A DNA stretch of 45,375 bases from Thraustochytrium sp. TN22 (taxonomy: Eukaryota; Sar; Bigyra; Thraustochytrida; Thraustochytriidae): contig JABLUY010000272.1 in NCBI GenBank assembly GCA_013306675.1, positions 1 to 45,375 on the forward strand, in the 5' to 3' direction. Shown here in pieces: positions 36,003 to 45,104 of this stretch; position 1 is the first letter of the stretch, and each line of letters starts with the position of its first letter. The notes beneath the pieces were generated by a model, which saw nothing but the letters and a program-made list of their open reading frames with translations, searched no databases and had not been told where the DNA came from. Both the position numbers and the translations under genes were made by a program.

Positions 36003-37622
36003 CCTGCGTCGCCGTGCCGTGCCGCGGGGCCGCCGTCGGAGCCCGTATGCCCGGCCCAGGGCTCGGCCGCGGCGACCGTGGTGCCAGCGCCGGCGACGAA
36101 GCCCACTTCTGCCTGCGCTGCCTCTGCCTGCTCAGCTGCTGCTGTGCCTGGACATCGTCCTCGTCGACAGCATAACGGTACCAGAAGGGTGTGCGCTGGG
36201 TTGGCACCGCGGACCCTGTGCGCGAGGAGTTTGTGCGCGCCCATCATGATGATGCAAGCGCACGCAAGCACGAGTAGTGATGGTCGAGCTGACAGCCTGA
36301 GCCTGAGGAGGCGGTGAGCGACTTTGAAAAGGCCGGCCGCGGTCTTGGCTGCGCGCTCTTGATGCGGCCCAGGTCTTGCCCGTGCAGCCTGCTAATTATT
36401 GCTCGCCTCGCCTTGCCATGCGCCTCTCGCAGTTCGACGGTCTTGAGGCTCGGCGTGCGGAAAGTGCTTCGGGTCCGCTTCCTGCTCCTTGAAGCAAAGC
36501 GCGGCGCCGTCCTTGGACTTCCGTTCCTCCGAGTCCGAGAGGCCGGCCACGGCTATTTAGCTGAGCTAGAGTCACTTTGCGCTGGCATACGCACTTTCGC
36601 TCATGTCCTGCACGCTGCGCTGCACGCTCGCGGAAACACGGCTCGGAGCCTGCATGCGCGAACTCGCGTCCGCCAGCGAGCCTGTCGCGAGCCTGCGCGC
36701 GAGAGAAAAGGGCGCCTCGCGGCCGACCGGGCCGAGGTCCATTGGCCCCTGGTCGATCGATGGCTCGCGCCTTGCTGCTCGCTCGCCTGCGCGGACAAGA
36801 CGAAAACCGAAGTGGACTGCAGTCCCTCGTTCCCTTCACGGCAGCTGCGGGCCACAGTGCTCTGCTGCGGGCCCGCGAAGAAGGTGCGGCTGCACTGCGG
36901 CGCGGCGCCCGGACCGGCGACCACTCGATTGTGCTGCGCTGCGGGCTGCTGCGGGGGGCCCGCACCTCTCCCCGAGCCGCCGCCTCTTCCGGCCAGTCCA
37001 TCACGGTCAGTCCATGCACGCCGCGACGCATGCAACCAGGCGCTCCACCTTCTTCTGTAGCGTAGCAAGAGGCTCTCCCGAACCTGGCTCCTGTTCAACC
37101 GCGCTTGAGCTCGAGCTCTGGCCTCGACTCGTCTTCCTTCCCCCGCGCGTCGCCTCCTGCCTGCCTGCGCGGCTGCCTGCCTGCCTGTCGTGCTCGGCGT
37201 GGCGTCCGGGCCCTGCTTGCCGCCGGCCTGGCCGCCGCGCAGCGCCGTCGGACCCGAGCGGGCGACCAGCCCCGGTCCGGCGCGGCCTCCGGCGCGAGCC
37301 GCGAGGTGCTCCTGCCAGAGGCGCCGCGCTGCCCGGCCAGTGCCTCTGCTGAGTCTGCTCTGCTTGCTGGCGTCCGCGGTCGCTTCCTGCCGCGCCACGA
37401 CGCGGCGCCGTGGGGGCTGGCTGGACTCGGACTCAGACTCAGCTCAGACTGGATCCGAGCCGCCTCCGACTTGGGCTAGCCAGCTGCTGGCGCTGCCGCA
37501 GCTCGCGAGCGAGCGAGCGGGCGGGCGAGCGAGCGAGTGATCTCGCGAGCCTGCGCTGCGCGGCGGCGTCCTTCACGATGCGCGAGCCCGCCCGCCATCA
37601 CGAGGCTGCGCGTCGCGGCCGG

Positions 37623-37657
<35 letters not shown>

Positions 37658-37658
37658 C
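37623..37658. repeat. (CTGC)9 microsatellite
   Basis: Nine perfect copies of CTGC. Its reverse complement, a GGCA-type run, occurs about 900 bp away at 38542-38570, so the two tracts are potential inverted-repeat arms. Confidence 0.92.
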
Positions 37659-38185
37659 CAGCCCAGGCTGCCGTCTCCGGCGCAAGAAGGGAAGGCAGCC
37701 AGCGTGCCAGCCATCCCAAACTTACGAGTCAACTTGCTTGCAGTGGCGAGAAGGCGAATCCATCCGCGAGGCGAGCCGTCGCGGGCTCGCGCGCGCCTGG
37801 CCGGCCAGGCTCGCCGCGCGCGACGCCGCGCAAACCCGCATCGCCGCAGCGCCGCAGCCCAGCGCGCAGCCCGCCCGCCCGCCTGCCCGCCCGCCCGCGC
37901 GCGAGGAAGCAAGCAAGGCGAGAGCGAGAGCGAGAGCGCGAGCGCGGCGCCTCGACCGGCCGACGCGGCTCGGAGGCGCGGCCCTGCGCACGGGACCGCC
38001 CCGCTAACACAACTCGCGCGCGCCTCCCGCTTGCGTGTGCTCGGCAGCGCAGCCAGCCAGCCCAGGCCCGCCGCACGCACGCCCGCACGCGCGCGCGCCG
38101 CGAGCCCAGCCAGGCTCGCCCGCCCGCTCGCTCGCTCGCTAGCCCTGCGCCGCCGCGCCCGTTCAAACCGCGCCGCCTCGCCCCG

Positions 38186-38205
38186 CCTCGCCTCGCCTCG
38201 CCTCG
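38186..38205. repeat. (CCTCG)4 pentamer repeat
   Basis: Four copies of CCTCG within a longer CGCCTCGC-rich stretch. A second block of the same unit lies at 38353-38382. The strand asymmetry (C/T versus G) is strong across 38160-38490. Confidence 0.85.
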
Positions 38206-38352
38206 CCGCGGCGCCGCGCCTCGCTCGCCGCCTCGCCGCGCGCCGGCGGGAACCTTCGCGCACGGCGAGCTGCGGCCGCGCGGCTCGCGAACCTCGCGGC
38301 GTGGCTCGCGAGTGGCGCCGCCGCCGGCTGTCCGGACTCAGCCGCCGCCTCC

Positions 38353-38382
38353 CCTCGCCTCGCCTCGCCTCGCCTCGCCTCG
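38353..38382. repeat. (CCTCG)6 pentamer repeat
   Basis: Six perfect copies of CCTCG, the larger of two blocks in the leader region of the Cys/His-cluster gene. Confidence 0.88.
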
Positions 38383-38541
38383 CGCGCCTCTTCCGCGCCG
38401 CCGCGTCTCGCTGCCTCGCTCGCCTCGCCGCCTCGCCTCGCCCGCCTAGCCCCGCCGCGGTCTCGCTCGCCGCCTCGCCTCGCCGCTTCGCTTCCTCCTT
38501 CCGGAGCGCGGGCGCGCGCCAGTCGCGGCCAGGCGCGGCGC

Positions 38542-38570
38542 GGCAGGCAGGCAGGCAGGCAGGCAGGCAG
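38542..38570. repeat. (GGCA)7 microsatellite
   Basis: Seven copies of GGCA plus one base, on the strand read by the downstream gene; complementary to the (CTGC)9 tract at 37623-37658. Confidence 0.92.
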
Positions 38571-39182
38571 AGCTCGCTCGCGTGGTTCGCGCAACCAGCC
38601 GGGCGGAGGCGGGAGGCGGGAGGGAGGCGAGCCCAGCCATCGGCATCGGCCGCGCGCCGCTCGGTTTCAAACCCGAGCCCGCGCCTTTCGACCGAGGCGC
38701 ACGCTCCGCGCTCCGCGGCGAGGGGCAGCGCCGCGCCGCAGGCAGGCAGCAGGCAGCAGGCAGGCGGGCGGCAGCGAGCCGCGCCGCGCGCGCGAGGCCG
38801 CGGGTCGGCGCTTCGGAGCTCGCTCCGGCTCGGCTCGGCTCGACTCGCCGCGGGCTGGCTCGCTTCGTTTACGTGGCTGAGCGCCTGCCTTCTCTCGTCT
38901 CGTCCTCGCTGTCGCCGTCGGCCTCGCCGCTACTCTCCGCTCCCTCCGCGCGCGGCTCCCCGCGCGTGCGCAGCAGAGCGCAGCGCAAGCAGCGCCGCGA
39001 GCGCCGCGAGCGCCGCGAGCGCAGCCCGCGCCGCGGCATCGGGCATCAGCGGCTGGGTGGCTGGCTCGGCTGGTCCGGACTCCCCGGCGGCCCACTGCGG
39101 CTCGCTCACGGCAAGCAAGCAAGACAAGCAAAGCTCGGTCGCACCGGTGCCGCGCGGCGCGCCGCTGCGAGCCGGGGCAGCG

Positions 39183-40508
39183 ATGATGGGCAAGGAGGAG
39201 CAGGAGCTGGAGCTGGCCAGCACGCTGGCCATGCTGTCCTCAACGGCGAGCCCGCGCGGCGGAGAGGGCAGCGACAAGGCCTCTTCCGCAGACGCGAGCG
39301 CAGGCGCTGACGCCAGCAAGAACAAGGAGAAGGAGAAGGCCAAGAACAAGGAGGCCAAGGAGGCCAAGGAGGCCAAGGAGGACGCCGGCGCGCAGTCGCC
39401 CGGCAGCGAGGACATGGGCGCGCAGGCGCTGTCGGCGCAGGGCGGCATGGACGACGGGACGCACTCGGGCCGCTTCTCGGACGAGGAGAAGGCCATCCTC
39501 TTCAACCTCATCCTCACCGACGCGGACCTCTTCCGCGCCTTCGTGCACCAGCTGACCAAGCGCAAGTGGGGCGGCCGCTCGTGGATGAACGAGATCGCCA
39601 AGCGCTTCAACCTGCTCGTGCCGCACCAGCGCAAGCACGACGCCGTGCGCCACCACCTCAAGCTGCGCAAGGCGCGCAGCCCCGGCACGGGCTCGGACGA
39701 GGACGTCGTGCAGTCGCTGCTCGAACACTCGCTTGACTGCGTCAAGAGCGACACCTGCAGCAAGTGCCTCAGCCTGCACCGCGTGCGCGTGCGCCTCGGC
39801 TACGCGCGCTGCGGCTGGCCCAACTGCGAGTACTGCGACAACTCCAAGCCAGAGGTGCTCGAGCCCTTTGACGCGCGCACGCTCCTCGCGCTCGTGCGCC
39901 TGCACGGCCCGCACGGCGCGCGCGCCGCCATGAGCGCCGCCGGCGACGCCCAGGCAGTCTTCGCCTCGCCCGCCGCCATGGCCGCCGCCGCCGCCGCGCG
40001 CGCCGCGCACCGCTCCAAGCAGCCCGCGCCGCTCGCCATGCCGGACGCCACCGACGCCGCCGCGCGCTTCCACCCCAGCCTGCTCCAGCACTTTGTCGGC
40101 TCGCCGCTGTCCGCGTCGCCGCTCTCCCCGCTGCTCTCTGCGCGCCTCGCCGGCCTCGGCGCCGGCACCTTCAACTCGCCGCGCAGCGCGCGCACCGACC
40201 ACAGCGACTCGGGCAACTCCGTGGCCACCGACTTTACGCAGCTCTTCCCGGGCCACCCTGCCGCCGCGGCGGCCGCGGCGGCCGCCGCCGCCGCCGTTGT
40301 GCAGACGCAAAAGGACCGCGATGCCAAGAACCAGCGCCCGCTCTCGCCCAGCGAGTCCAACCTCCTGGCCATCCAGATGCTCCTCAACTCCCCGCAGGCC
40401 GCTGCCGCCTTTCAGGCCCAGGCCCAGCTGCACGCCGCGCAGCAGCAGCAGCAGCAGCAGGCTGGCGTTACTCAAGGCTCCCCCACGGCCGCGCAGGCTG
40501 CGGCGCAA

Positions 40509-40539
<31 letters not shown>

Positions 40540-40943
40540 GCATCGCCGGCGCACCCAACAACTCCTGCTCGCCAACCAACGACGCCAACAAGCTCGCCAC
40601 GCTCTCCTCCATGCTGATGCTCAACCGTAAGGCGCCTGGCACGCCCGGTGGCAGCAGCAACAGCGGCGACGCCAAGGCCTCCGGCTCCAACGCCGGCTCC
40701 GCGCCAGTCAGTCCGAGCCTCTCGGCGCTGGCGCCCTTTGGCCTCGCCACGCGCTCCCCGGGCGCTAACGCATCGTCCCCGTCGGCGCCCATCGACCGCT
40801 CCATGGTGCTGCCCTTCAACGCCAGCCTCATGCAGCTCCAGGCACAGAACGCCTCCGCAGAGGCCAAGAAGCGCCCCTTCAACGCCTCCCCAGCATCAGC
40901 TGACCAGCAGGACAAGCGTCCCAAGCTCGCATCATCAACTTGA
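39183..40943 (+). CDS. Putative nuclear regulator with Cys/His cluster and Ala/Gln-rich tail
   Basis: 586 aa from the ATG at 39183; the open frame continues 5' to 37410 but only as low-complexity Arg/Ala sequence. It has a Lys/Glu/Ala repeat (46-68) followed by a compact, well-formed domain. First comes a helical stretch 97-165 (SDEEKAILFNLILTDADLF, KRKWGGRSWMNEIAKRFN, KHDAVRHHLKLRK) that looks like a SANT/Myb-style or other DNA-binding helix bundle. Then comes a cluster His182, Cys186, 192, 195, 210, 215 and 218 (CVKSDTCSKC..CGWPNCEYC) that could bind zinc and loosely recalls TAZ fingers. The rest is disordered, with poly-Ala, a seven-Gln run, Ser/Pro stretches and a basic end (EAKKRPFN, QQDKRPKLASST). 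A transcription-factor or coactivator role is inferred; the family is unrecognised. Confidence 0.72.
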
Positions 40944-41481
40944 GCCGTGACCCATCATCCATCCATCGCTCACTCACATCAAACCTCATACATGATGCGC
41001 TCGGCATTCACTCACACAACACACACGTCGCGCGGCCTGCGCTCTACTAGGGAGCTACAGCGACACGGCCGCCGTCACTACAAACCGGACTGCACGCCTC
41101 TCTCTCGCGCGCCTCTTTTATGGGCTCGCCAGCCCCCCCTTAGCCTTACTTTTGCTCAGCAGACAACTAGACCGCCTGACGGGCGCTGTCTGCCTGCCTC
41201 TCGAGGAGCAAAGGGATAGCTCCTCTTGTAACAACACATCATTTTGGCTCTGGTAATCCTCCTCGAAACTTGACCTTGTACCACCCCTGTTTTCCATCCA
41301 TCCATGCCGCGACCGTGGCTGTGCTCGAAGCCCCAGCTCCATGCCCTTGCCAAATAACTGGCACTGCCATCAGCAGCGCCCCGCCTTCTGAGCGACGCCC
41401 GGCATCCACCTGTGGAAAATCCGGCCAAAGCTGCGTGGCGCTTCAGTGGCGTGCCGTGGCGTGGCAGCACCATCGTCATTA

Positions 41482-41621
41482 GCAGCAGCAGCAATAGCAG
41501 GAGCGCCAATAGCAGCAGCGGCAGCAGTAGCAGCAGTAGCAGCACCGACAGCAGCACCAGCGACAACACCAGCACCAGCACCAGCACCAGCAGCACCAGC
41601 AGCACCAGCAGCACCAACAGC
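41482..41621. repeat. Imperfect (AGC)n/(ACCAGC)n microsatellite
   Basis: About 140 bp made of AGC, AGT, AAT and ACC triplets, becoming a regular ACCAGC hexamer in its second half. Untranslated as far as can be judged. Triplet tracts of this kind are prone to slippage. Confidence 0.85.
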
Positions 41622-41707
41622 GACCTTGGCAAGAACAAGAGCAGCAACAAGCAACAAGTAGAAGCAGACGTTGAACTCGGCCCTCAAAAAAGGCGGCTGC
41701 GACTCAG

Positions 41708-41728
41708 GCGCGCGCGCGCGCGCGCGCG
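41708..41728. repeat. (GC)n alternating purine-pyrimidine run
   Basis: 21 nt of strictly alternating G and C, 105 bp before the GH43-like start codon. Such runs can adopt Z-DNA; position suggests the promoter or leader. Confidence 0.85.
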
Positions 41729-41832
41729 GAGGGGCGCGAGCGCCAGCCAGCACCCGAGCGTGAGCCGGCACGCGGGCGGCGGACGGCACGCGGACGCAGG
41801 ACCGGCAGGCAGAGGCGCGAGCGCCGGCAAAG

Positions 41833-42924
41833 ATGCGGCTGAGCGAGCTTTGGATGCGCGACCCGTACTTGCTGTCGGTGCGCGACGCGAGCGACGCGAG
41901 CGTGCCGGGGTCCGACCCGCTGGCGGACAAGGGCGCGCTGCCAGGCGGCCTGGGCGAGGCGCTGCAGGGCGGCCGCAGGTTGTTCTGGCTGTACGGGACG
42001 ACGGACAAGCCGCCCGATAGCCTGGGCAATCCGTACGCCGAGTTCCCTGGCACGGGCTTCGACTGCTACTGCAGCAGCGACCTGCGCAACTGGGAGGGGC
42101 CCTTCCCTGCGTTCCGCCGGCCGGACGGCTTCTGGGCTGACACGCAGTTCTGGGCGCCCGAGGTTTACGTGTACCGCGGCCGCCTCGTCATGTTTGCCAC
42201 CATGAAGAAGACGGGCAAGTCCAACGAGCGCGGCGTGGTGGTGCTCGAGTCGCCCGGCGCGCGGCCCGAGGGGCCCTTTGTACCCATCTCCAACGGGCCC
42301 GTCACGCCGCCCTCCTGGCCTTGTCTCGACGGCACTCTCTACGTCGACAGCCTCGGCGTCCCTTTCATGGTGTTTTGCCGCGAGTGGACGCAGGTCGGCG
42401 ACGGCGAGATGTGCGCCATGCAGCTCAGGCCGGACCTGCGCGCCGTTGCTGCGCAGCCATTTACGCTCTTCGCCGCGTCCCAGGCGGCCTGGTGCAAGAG
42501 CTTCAACTCCAGCGCAACCTCCCGCGCAGGCAACTTCATTACCGACGGCCCCTTCCTTCACCGCTGCACTGCCACCGGCGAGCTGCTCATGCTCTGGTCC
42601 TCCAAGGGCCGCAACGACAGCTACTGCGTTGGCCTGGCGCGCTCCCCCTCGGGCGCACTCAAGGGGCCCTGGACACATGACAAGTACCCGCTCTTCGACA
42701 AGGACGGCGGCCACGCCATGCTGGCCCGCGTCGCGCTTCGCCCGCCTGGCCCGGCGCCCGCGTCCTCGCCCACGGCCGCGCACTCGCTCCTGCTCATGCT
42801 GTTGCACTCGCCAAACCGTCAGCTGCGTCGCTCATCGCCGAAGATTTACGGCCTCCTGGAGGGCCGCGATCCGGCCACGGCCGCCGCCACGCTCGACTGG
42901 TTCCAGTTCCTCGCCAACGAATGA
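41833..42924 (+). CDS. GH43-like five-bladed propeller glycosidase
   Basis: 363-aa protein with the order of glycoside hydrolase family 43 motifs. Asp10 is in MRDPYLL (general base position), followed by LYGTTD, FWAPEVYVYRGRLVMFAT (WAPE at 107-110), then CLDGTLYVD (Asp166, the pKa-modulating position) and FITDGPFLHR (238), where many GH43s have Glu in EGPF. The last change places it near bacterial GH43-type proteins with TDGPF followed by LLMLWSS, as here. The usual activity is arabinofuranosidase or xylosidase on plant or algal glycans, but with Asp at the acid position activity is uncertain. No signal peptide or anchor is seen and the first catalytic Asp is only ten residues in, so either it is cytosolic or an upstream exon is missed. 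Possible bacterial origin. Confidence 0.82.
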   Translation: MRLSELWMRDPYLLSVRDASDASVPGSDPLADKGALPGGLGEALQGGRRLFWLYGTTDKPPDSLGNPYAEFPGTGFDCYCSSDLRNWEGPFPAFRRPDGFWADTQFWAPEVYVYRGRLVMFATMKKTGKSNERGVVVLESPGARPEGPFVPISNGPVTPPSWPCLDGTLYVDSLGVPFMVFCREWTQVGDGEMCAMQLRPDLRAVAAQPFTLFAASQAAWCKSFNSSATSRAGNFITDGPFLHRCTATGELLMLWSSKGRNDSYCVGLARSPSGALKGPWTHDKYPLFDKDGGHAMLARVALRPPGPAPASSPTAAHSLLLMLLHSPNRQLRRSSPKIYGLLEGRDPATAAATLDWFQFLANE

Positions 42925-43068
42925 CACTGACAGTGAAATGACCGCACCAACCGTCAGCAAGCAAGAGGGGGCTCTTGGGAAGGGCCTCGTCATGGCGCAT
43001 GCCTGCTTGCCTGCTTGCCCGATGGCTGTAGTGCTGCTGCACCTTTGCATTTGTGATGCTCTTTGCTT

Positions 43069-43133
43069 TGCATGAATCAGTGAACACCACCGGACTTTTG
43101 CGCTCATGACGTTGCATCGATCAGTGCACACCA
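43069..43133. repeat. Direct repeat, 44-bp period
   Basis: TGCATGAATCAGTGAACACC at 43069 and TGCATCGATCAGTGCACACC at 43113 differ at three of twenty positions. Confidence 0.75.
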
Positions 43134-43150
43134 TCTGTCGTTGGCGGCTT

Positions 43151-43268
43151 TCACGACGAAAGTCAATCAAGACAGTCAGAGTGTCCTTTGCTGGAAAACG
43201 CATGCTTTTTTTCACCACGAATGTAAACGAAGACAGTCAGTGTGTTCTTTGCTGGAAAAAATCTATGC
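43151..43268. repeat. Imperfect tandem duplication, 61-bp period
   Basis: Two copies of a unit with TCACGACGAA/TCACCACGAA, then GACAGTCAG(A)GTGT and CTTTGCTGGAAAA, starting at 43151 and 43212. The copies have diverged but remain alignable along their length. Confidence 0.75.
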
Positions 43269-43631
43269 TCTCGGGACTTCGACTCCCTGTCGATGAATGA
43301 CGGGAGGGGGGGGGGGAGGATAAGTCAGAAACAATACAACATTTACTTGATGAGTGTCGAGAGCCGTGCCTTTGACTTGCCAGCATCATTCTGCCTCAGT
43401 TGACGGTGAGACGCAAACAAAAGCTGCATTGAAGTCGATCACATAGCATACTCCCAATCAGCGCGCCCAACTCGGGAAATACGTCACCGCTTGCAAAAGG
43501 GAACTTTCCATTCACTTTCAATGTGTGGTGGTAGGGTATCAAAATCACAGTTTGCGTGCTCCGCAGAGTCGCGCATCGCGCCGACTTGCTGGCCCCGATG
43601 GGACGGCGGAGTCCTGTACGCTGTACGGAAC

Positions 43632-45104
43632 TCACATCGTCTCGCTTGGCCAACGCAACGGTCGCGCGAAGAAATCACTTGGCGAGCGCGGGTCCTGCGG
43701 ACGTTCCAAGCCGCGCGACTCCACCACCTCGAGCGCCTTGTATCGCTGCTCCGGGGTGAGCAGGTGCACGATGCGGTTCACGACAGCATCCACCTCGGAG
43801 CTGCGCTCCTGGAGCGTCGAGCGCACGTCCTCAATGCGGTTTTTGATGGTCCCAATGTGCATCGCCAGCGCCTTGGCCCGGCCGCGCATCTCACGAATGC
43901 GCTGGCCCTTGCGGCTCAAGTCCGTGTCCAGCGTACTGCACAGCATGTCCCACCACGAGACAGCCCCCATGCCGCTGCTCGAGCTCTCGCCCTGACTCTG
44001 CACACCTGGCGGCGAGCTGCGGCTGCCGCGCCGGTCCTTGTCCTGCGGCAGCGGGCCGATCTCATCCTGAAGAAGCGCTAGCAGAAGCAGCTTGAGCGAG
44101 CCGCTCGGGTCCATGGCCGTGTCCAAGGCGTCCAGATGATCCAAGTGCGCAGTCCACGCCGTGTCGCGAGCCATGAAGCGCTCTACGAACAAGAGCGCGA
44201 CGTCCTCGCTCAGCTGGCCGTCCGCATTCTTGCGCAGCTCCTCGAGGCCGTCCGCGGAAGACGTGCAACGCGCCGGGGACGACGCGAACTCGCTCAGCAG
44301 CTCATCCCTCTCGCGATTGAGCTCCGCGAGCCGCCGCTCCAGCTGTGCGCGCTCCTCCGACGCCGCCTCGCGCTTCGCAGACCGCCTGCGCACCTGCGCG
44401 CCGCGCGTAGTCGACGGCGGCGCTTCCGAGTCCAGCGACATGCCACGCGTCAGCTCCGGCGTCACGTATGCGCTGGACGAGATCGCCCCGACCGCGGCCG
44501 GCGCCGGCGGGTAGCCGCCCTGAAGCCGCGACGCCTGCGCGAGGTACGGCTGTGGATGCGCGCCGTACCCGGCGCCGGGTTGCCACGAGGACGCCAGATC
44601 TGGCGACGACATGGACGGCGCGAATTGCCCGGACCCAGCCGAGCCCATCTCGGACCACGCGCGCTGCCGGACACGACTCCTCGCGCCACGCGTTGAGGAA
44701 GACCGACGCACGCCAGCACTGCTGTGCGACGTCGTGCTCGCGCTCGACGTCTGCCGCGGCACGACCGTCGCGGGCGCGTCCATGCTCATGGTCGACAAGG
44801 CGCTCGGCGACGCGGTACCGGCGGCCCTACGGTCCTCGTTGTCGCCGCCCTGGCCACCAGCCCTGCCCTGCGCGACCCTCGCGGCGCTCGCGTTCGTCGC
44901 CCCCCCCTCCCGCTGCTCGCCTTCGTCCAGCGTCAGCGAGTCGCCTAGGTTCGACCATGCGTCGCGCTCCGGCGAGCCGCCGGCGCCTGGCACGTCATCA
45001 AAGGCCGCGCCGTCCTCTTCGCCGGACAGCGGCCCCACCTCGCGCACCCAGGCCGCCAGCTCCGGGTCGTGCGCCACCTCCTCGTCCATCCCCAGGTCCT
45101 CCAT
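43632..45104 (-). CDS. Ser-rich protein with basic coiled coil and helical C-terminal domain
   Basis: 490 aa from the ATG at 45104; the open frame reaches a GTG at 45167, which I do not use. The N-terminal 230 residues are acidic then Ser/Thr/Ala-rich and probably disordered. A basic stretch RRRSAKREAASEER leads into a heptad-like coiled coil (QLERRLAELNRERDELLSEF, about 239-275). This resembles a bZIP layout but lacks the N-x-x-A-A-x-x-S/C-R signature. After it comes an all-helical region with ELRKNADGQLSEDVALLFVE, SWWDMLCSTLD and a conserved-looking end, IVHLLTPEQRYKALEVVE. I do not recognise the family; a dimeric nuclear or scaffold protein is a guess. It converges with the GH43-like gene. 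Confidence 0.68.
   Translation of the reverse strand: MEDLGMDEEVAHDPELAAWVREVGPLSGEEDGAAFDDVPGAGGSPERDAWSNLGDSLTLDEGEQREGGATNASAARVAQGRAGGQGGDNEDRRAAGTASPSALSTMSMDAPATVVPRQTSSASTTSHSSAGVRRSSSTRGARSRVRQRAWSEMGSAGSGQFAPSMSSPDLASSWQPGAGYGAHPQPYLAQASRLQGGYPPAPAAVGAISSSAYVTPELTRGMSLDSEAPPSTTRGAQVRRRSAKREAASEERAQLERRLAELNRERDELLSEFASSPARCTSSADGLEELRKNADGQLSEDVALLFVERFMARDTAWTAHLDHLDALDTAMDPSGSLKLLLLALLQDEIGPLPQDKDRRGSRSSPPGVQSQGESSSSGMGAVSWWDMLCSTLDTDLSRKGQRIREMRGRAKALAMHIGTIKNRIEDVRSTLQERSSEVDAVVNRIVHLLTPEQRYKALEVVESRGLERPQDPRSPSDFFARPLRWPSETM

Larger units (their letters stand above)
36003..39182. other. Gene-poor, repeat-rich 3.2-kb region
   Basis: Lies between the divergent channel gene (start 36002) and the Cys/His-cluster gene (start 39183). 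Several open frames span it on both strands, including an in-frame 5' extension of the downstream gene back to 37410, but they encode only Ala/Arg/Pro/Ser-rich sequence without conserved motifs. It contains a (CTGC)9 tract, a (GGCA)7 tract, CCTCG pentamer runs, GAGCGAG runs and many TGCC/GGCA patches. I see no RNA gene or transposon. It is probably promoter plus long 5' leader sequence. Confidence 0.5.
40944..41832. other. Intergenic region with AGC microsatellite and CG run
   Basis: 889 bp between two plus-strand genes. The first 450 bp is mixed and less GC-rich, then comes an AGC/ACC trinucleotide tract, then a GC dinucleotide run just before the GH43 start. Frames across the tract encode Ser/Thr-rich or Ala/Val-rich peptides and appear to be by-products. 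No gene is supported. Confidence 0.55.
42925..43631. other. Convergent intergenic region with two direct repeats
   Basis: 707 bp, noticeably less GC-rich than flanking genes, lying between the ends of the GH43-like and coiled-coil genes. It holds a 44-bp-period repeat (43069/43113), a 61-bp-period repeat (43151/43212) and an 11-base G run (43306-43316). A 64-codon frame at 43106-43300 spans the repeats and is probably fortuitous. Confidence 0.55.

Noticed and set aside
36314-37398. Overlapping 210-265-codon frames on both strands
   Set aside because: Mutually overlapping, rich in Arg/Ala/Pro, with no motif; typical of chance frames in GC-rich DNA.
37410-39182. In-frame 591-residue extension of the Cys/His-cluster protein
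   Set aside because: The extension is Arg/Ala/Ser-rich and tracks simple repeats; a protein-like start with ATGATGGGC appears at 39183.
41412-42020. Ser-rich 202-codon frame over the AGC microsatellite
   Set aside because: Its content is produced by the triplet repeat, and it then runs in another frame through the GH43-like gene.
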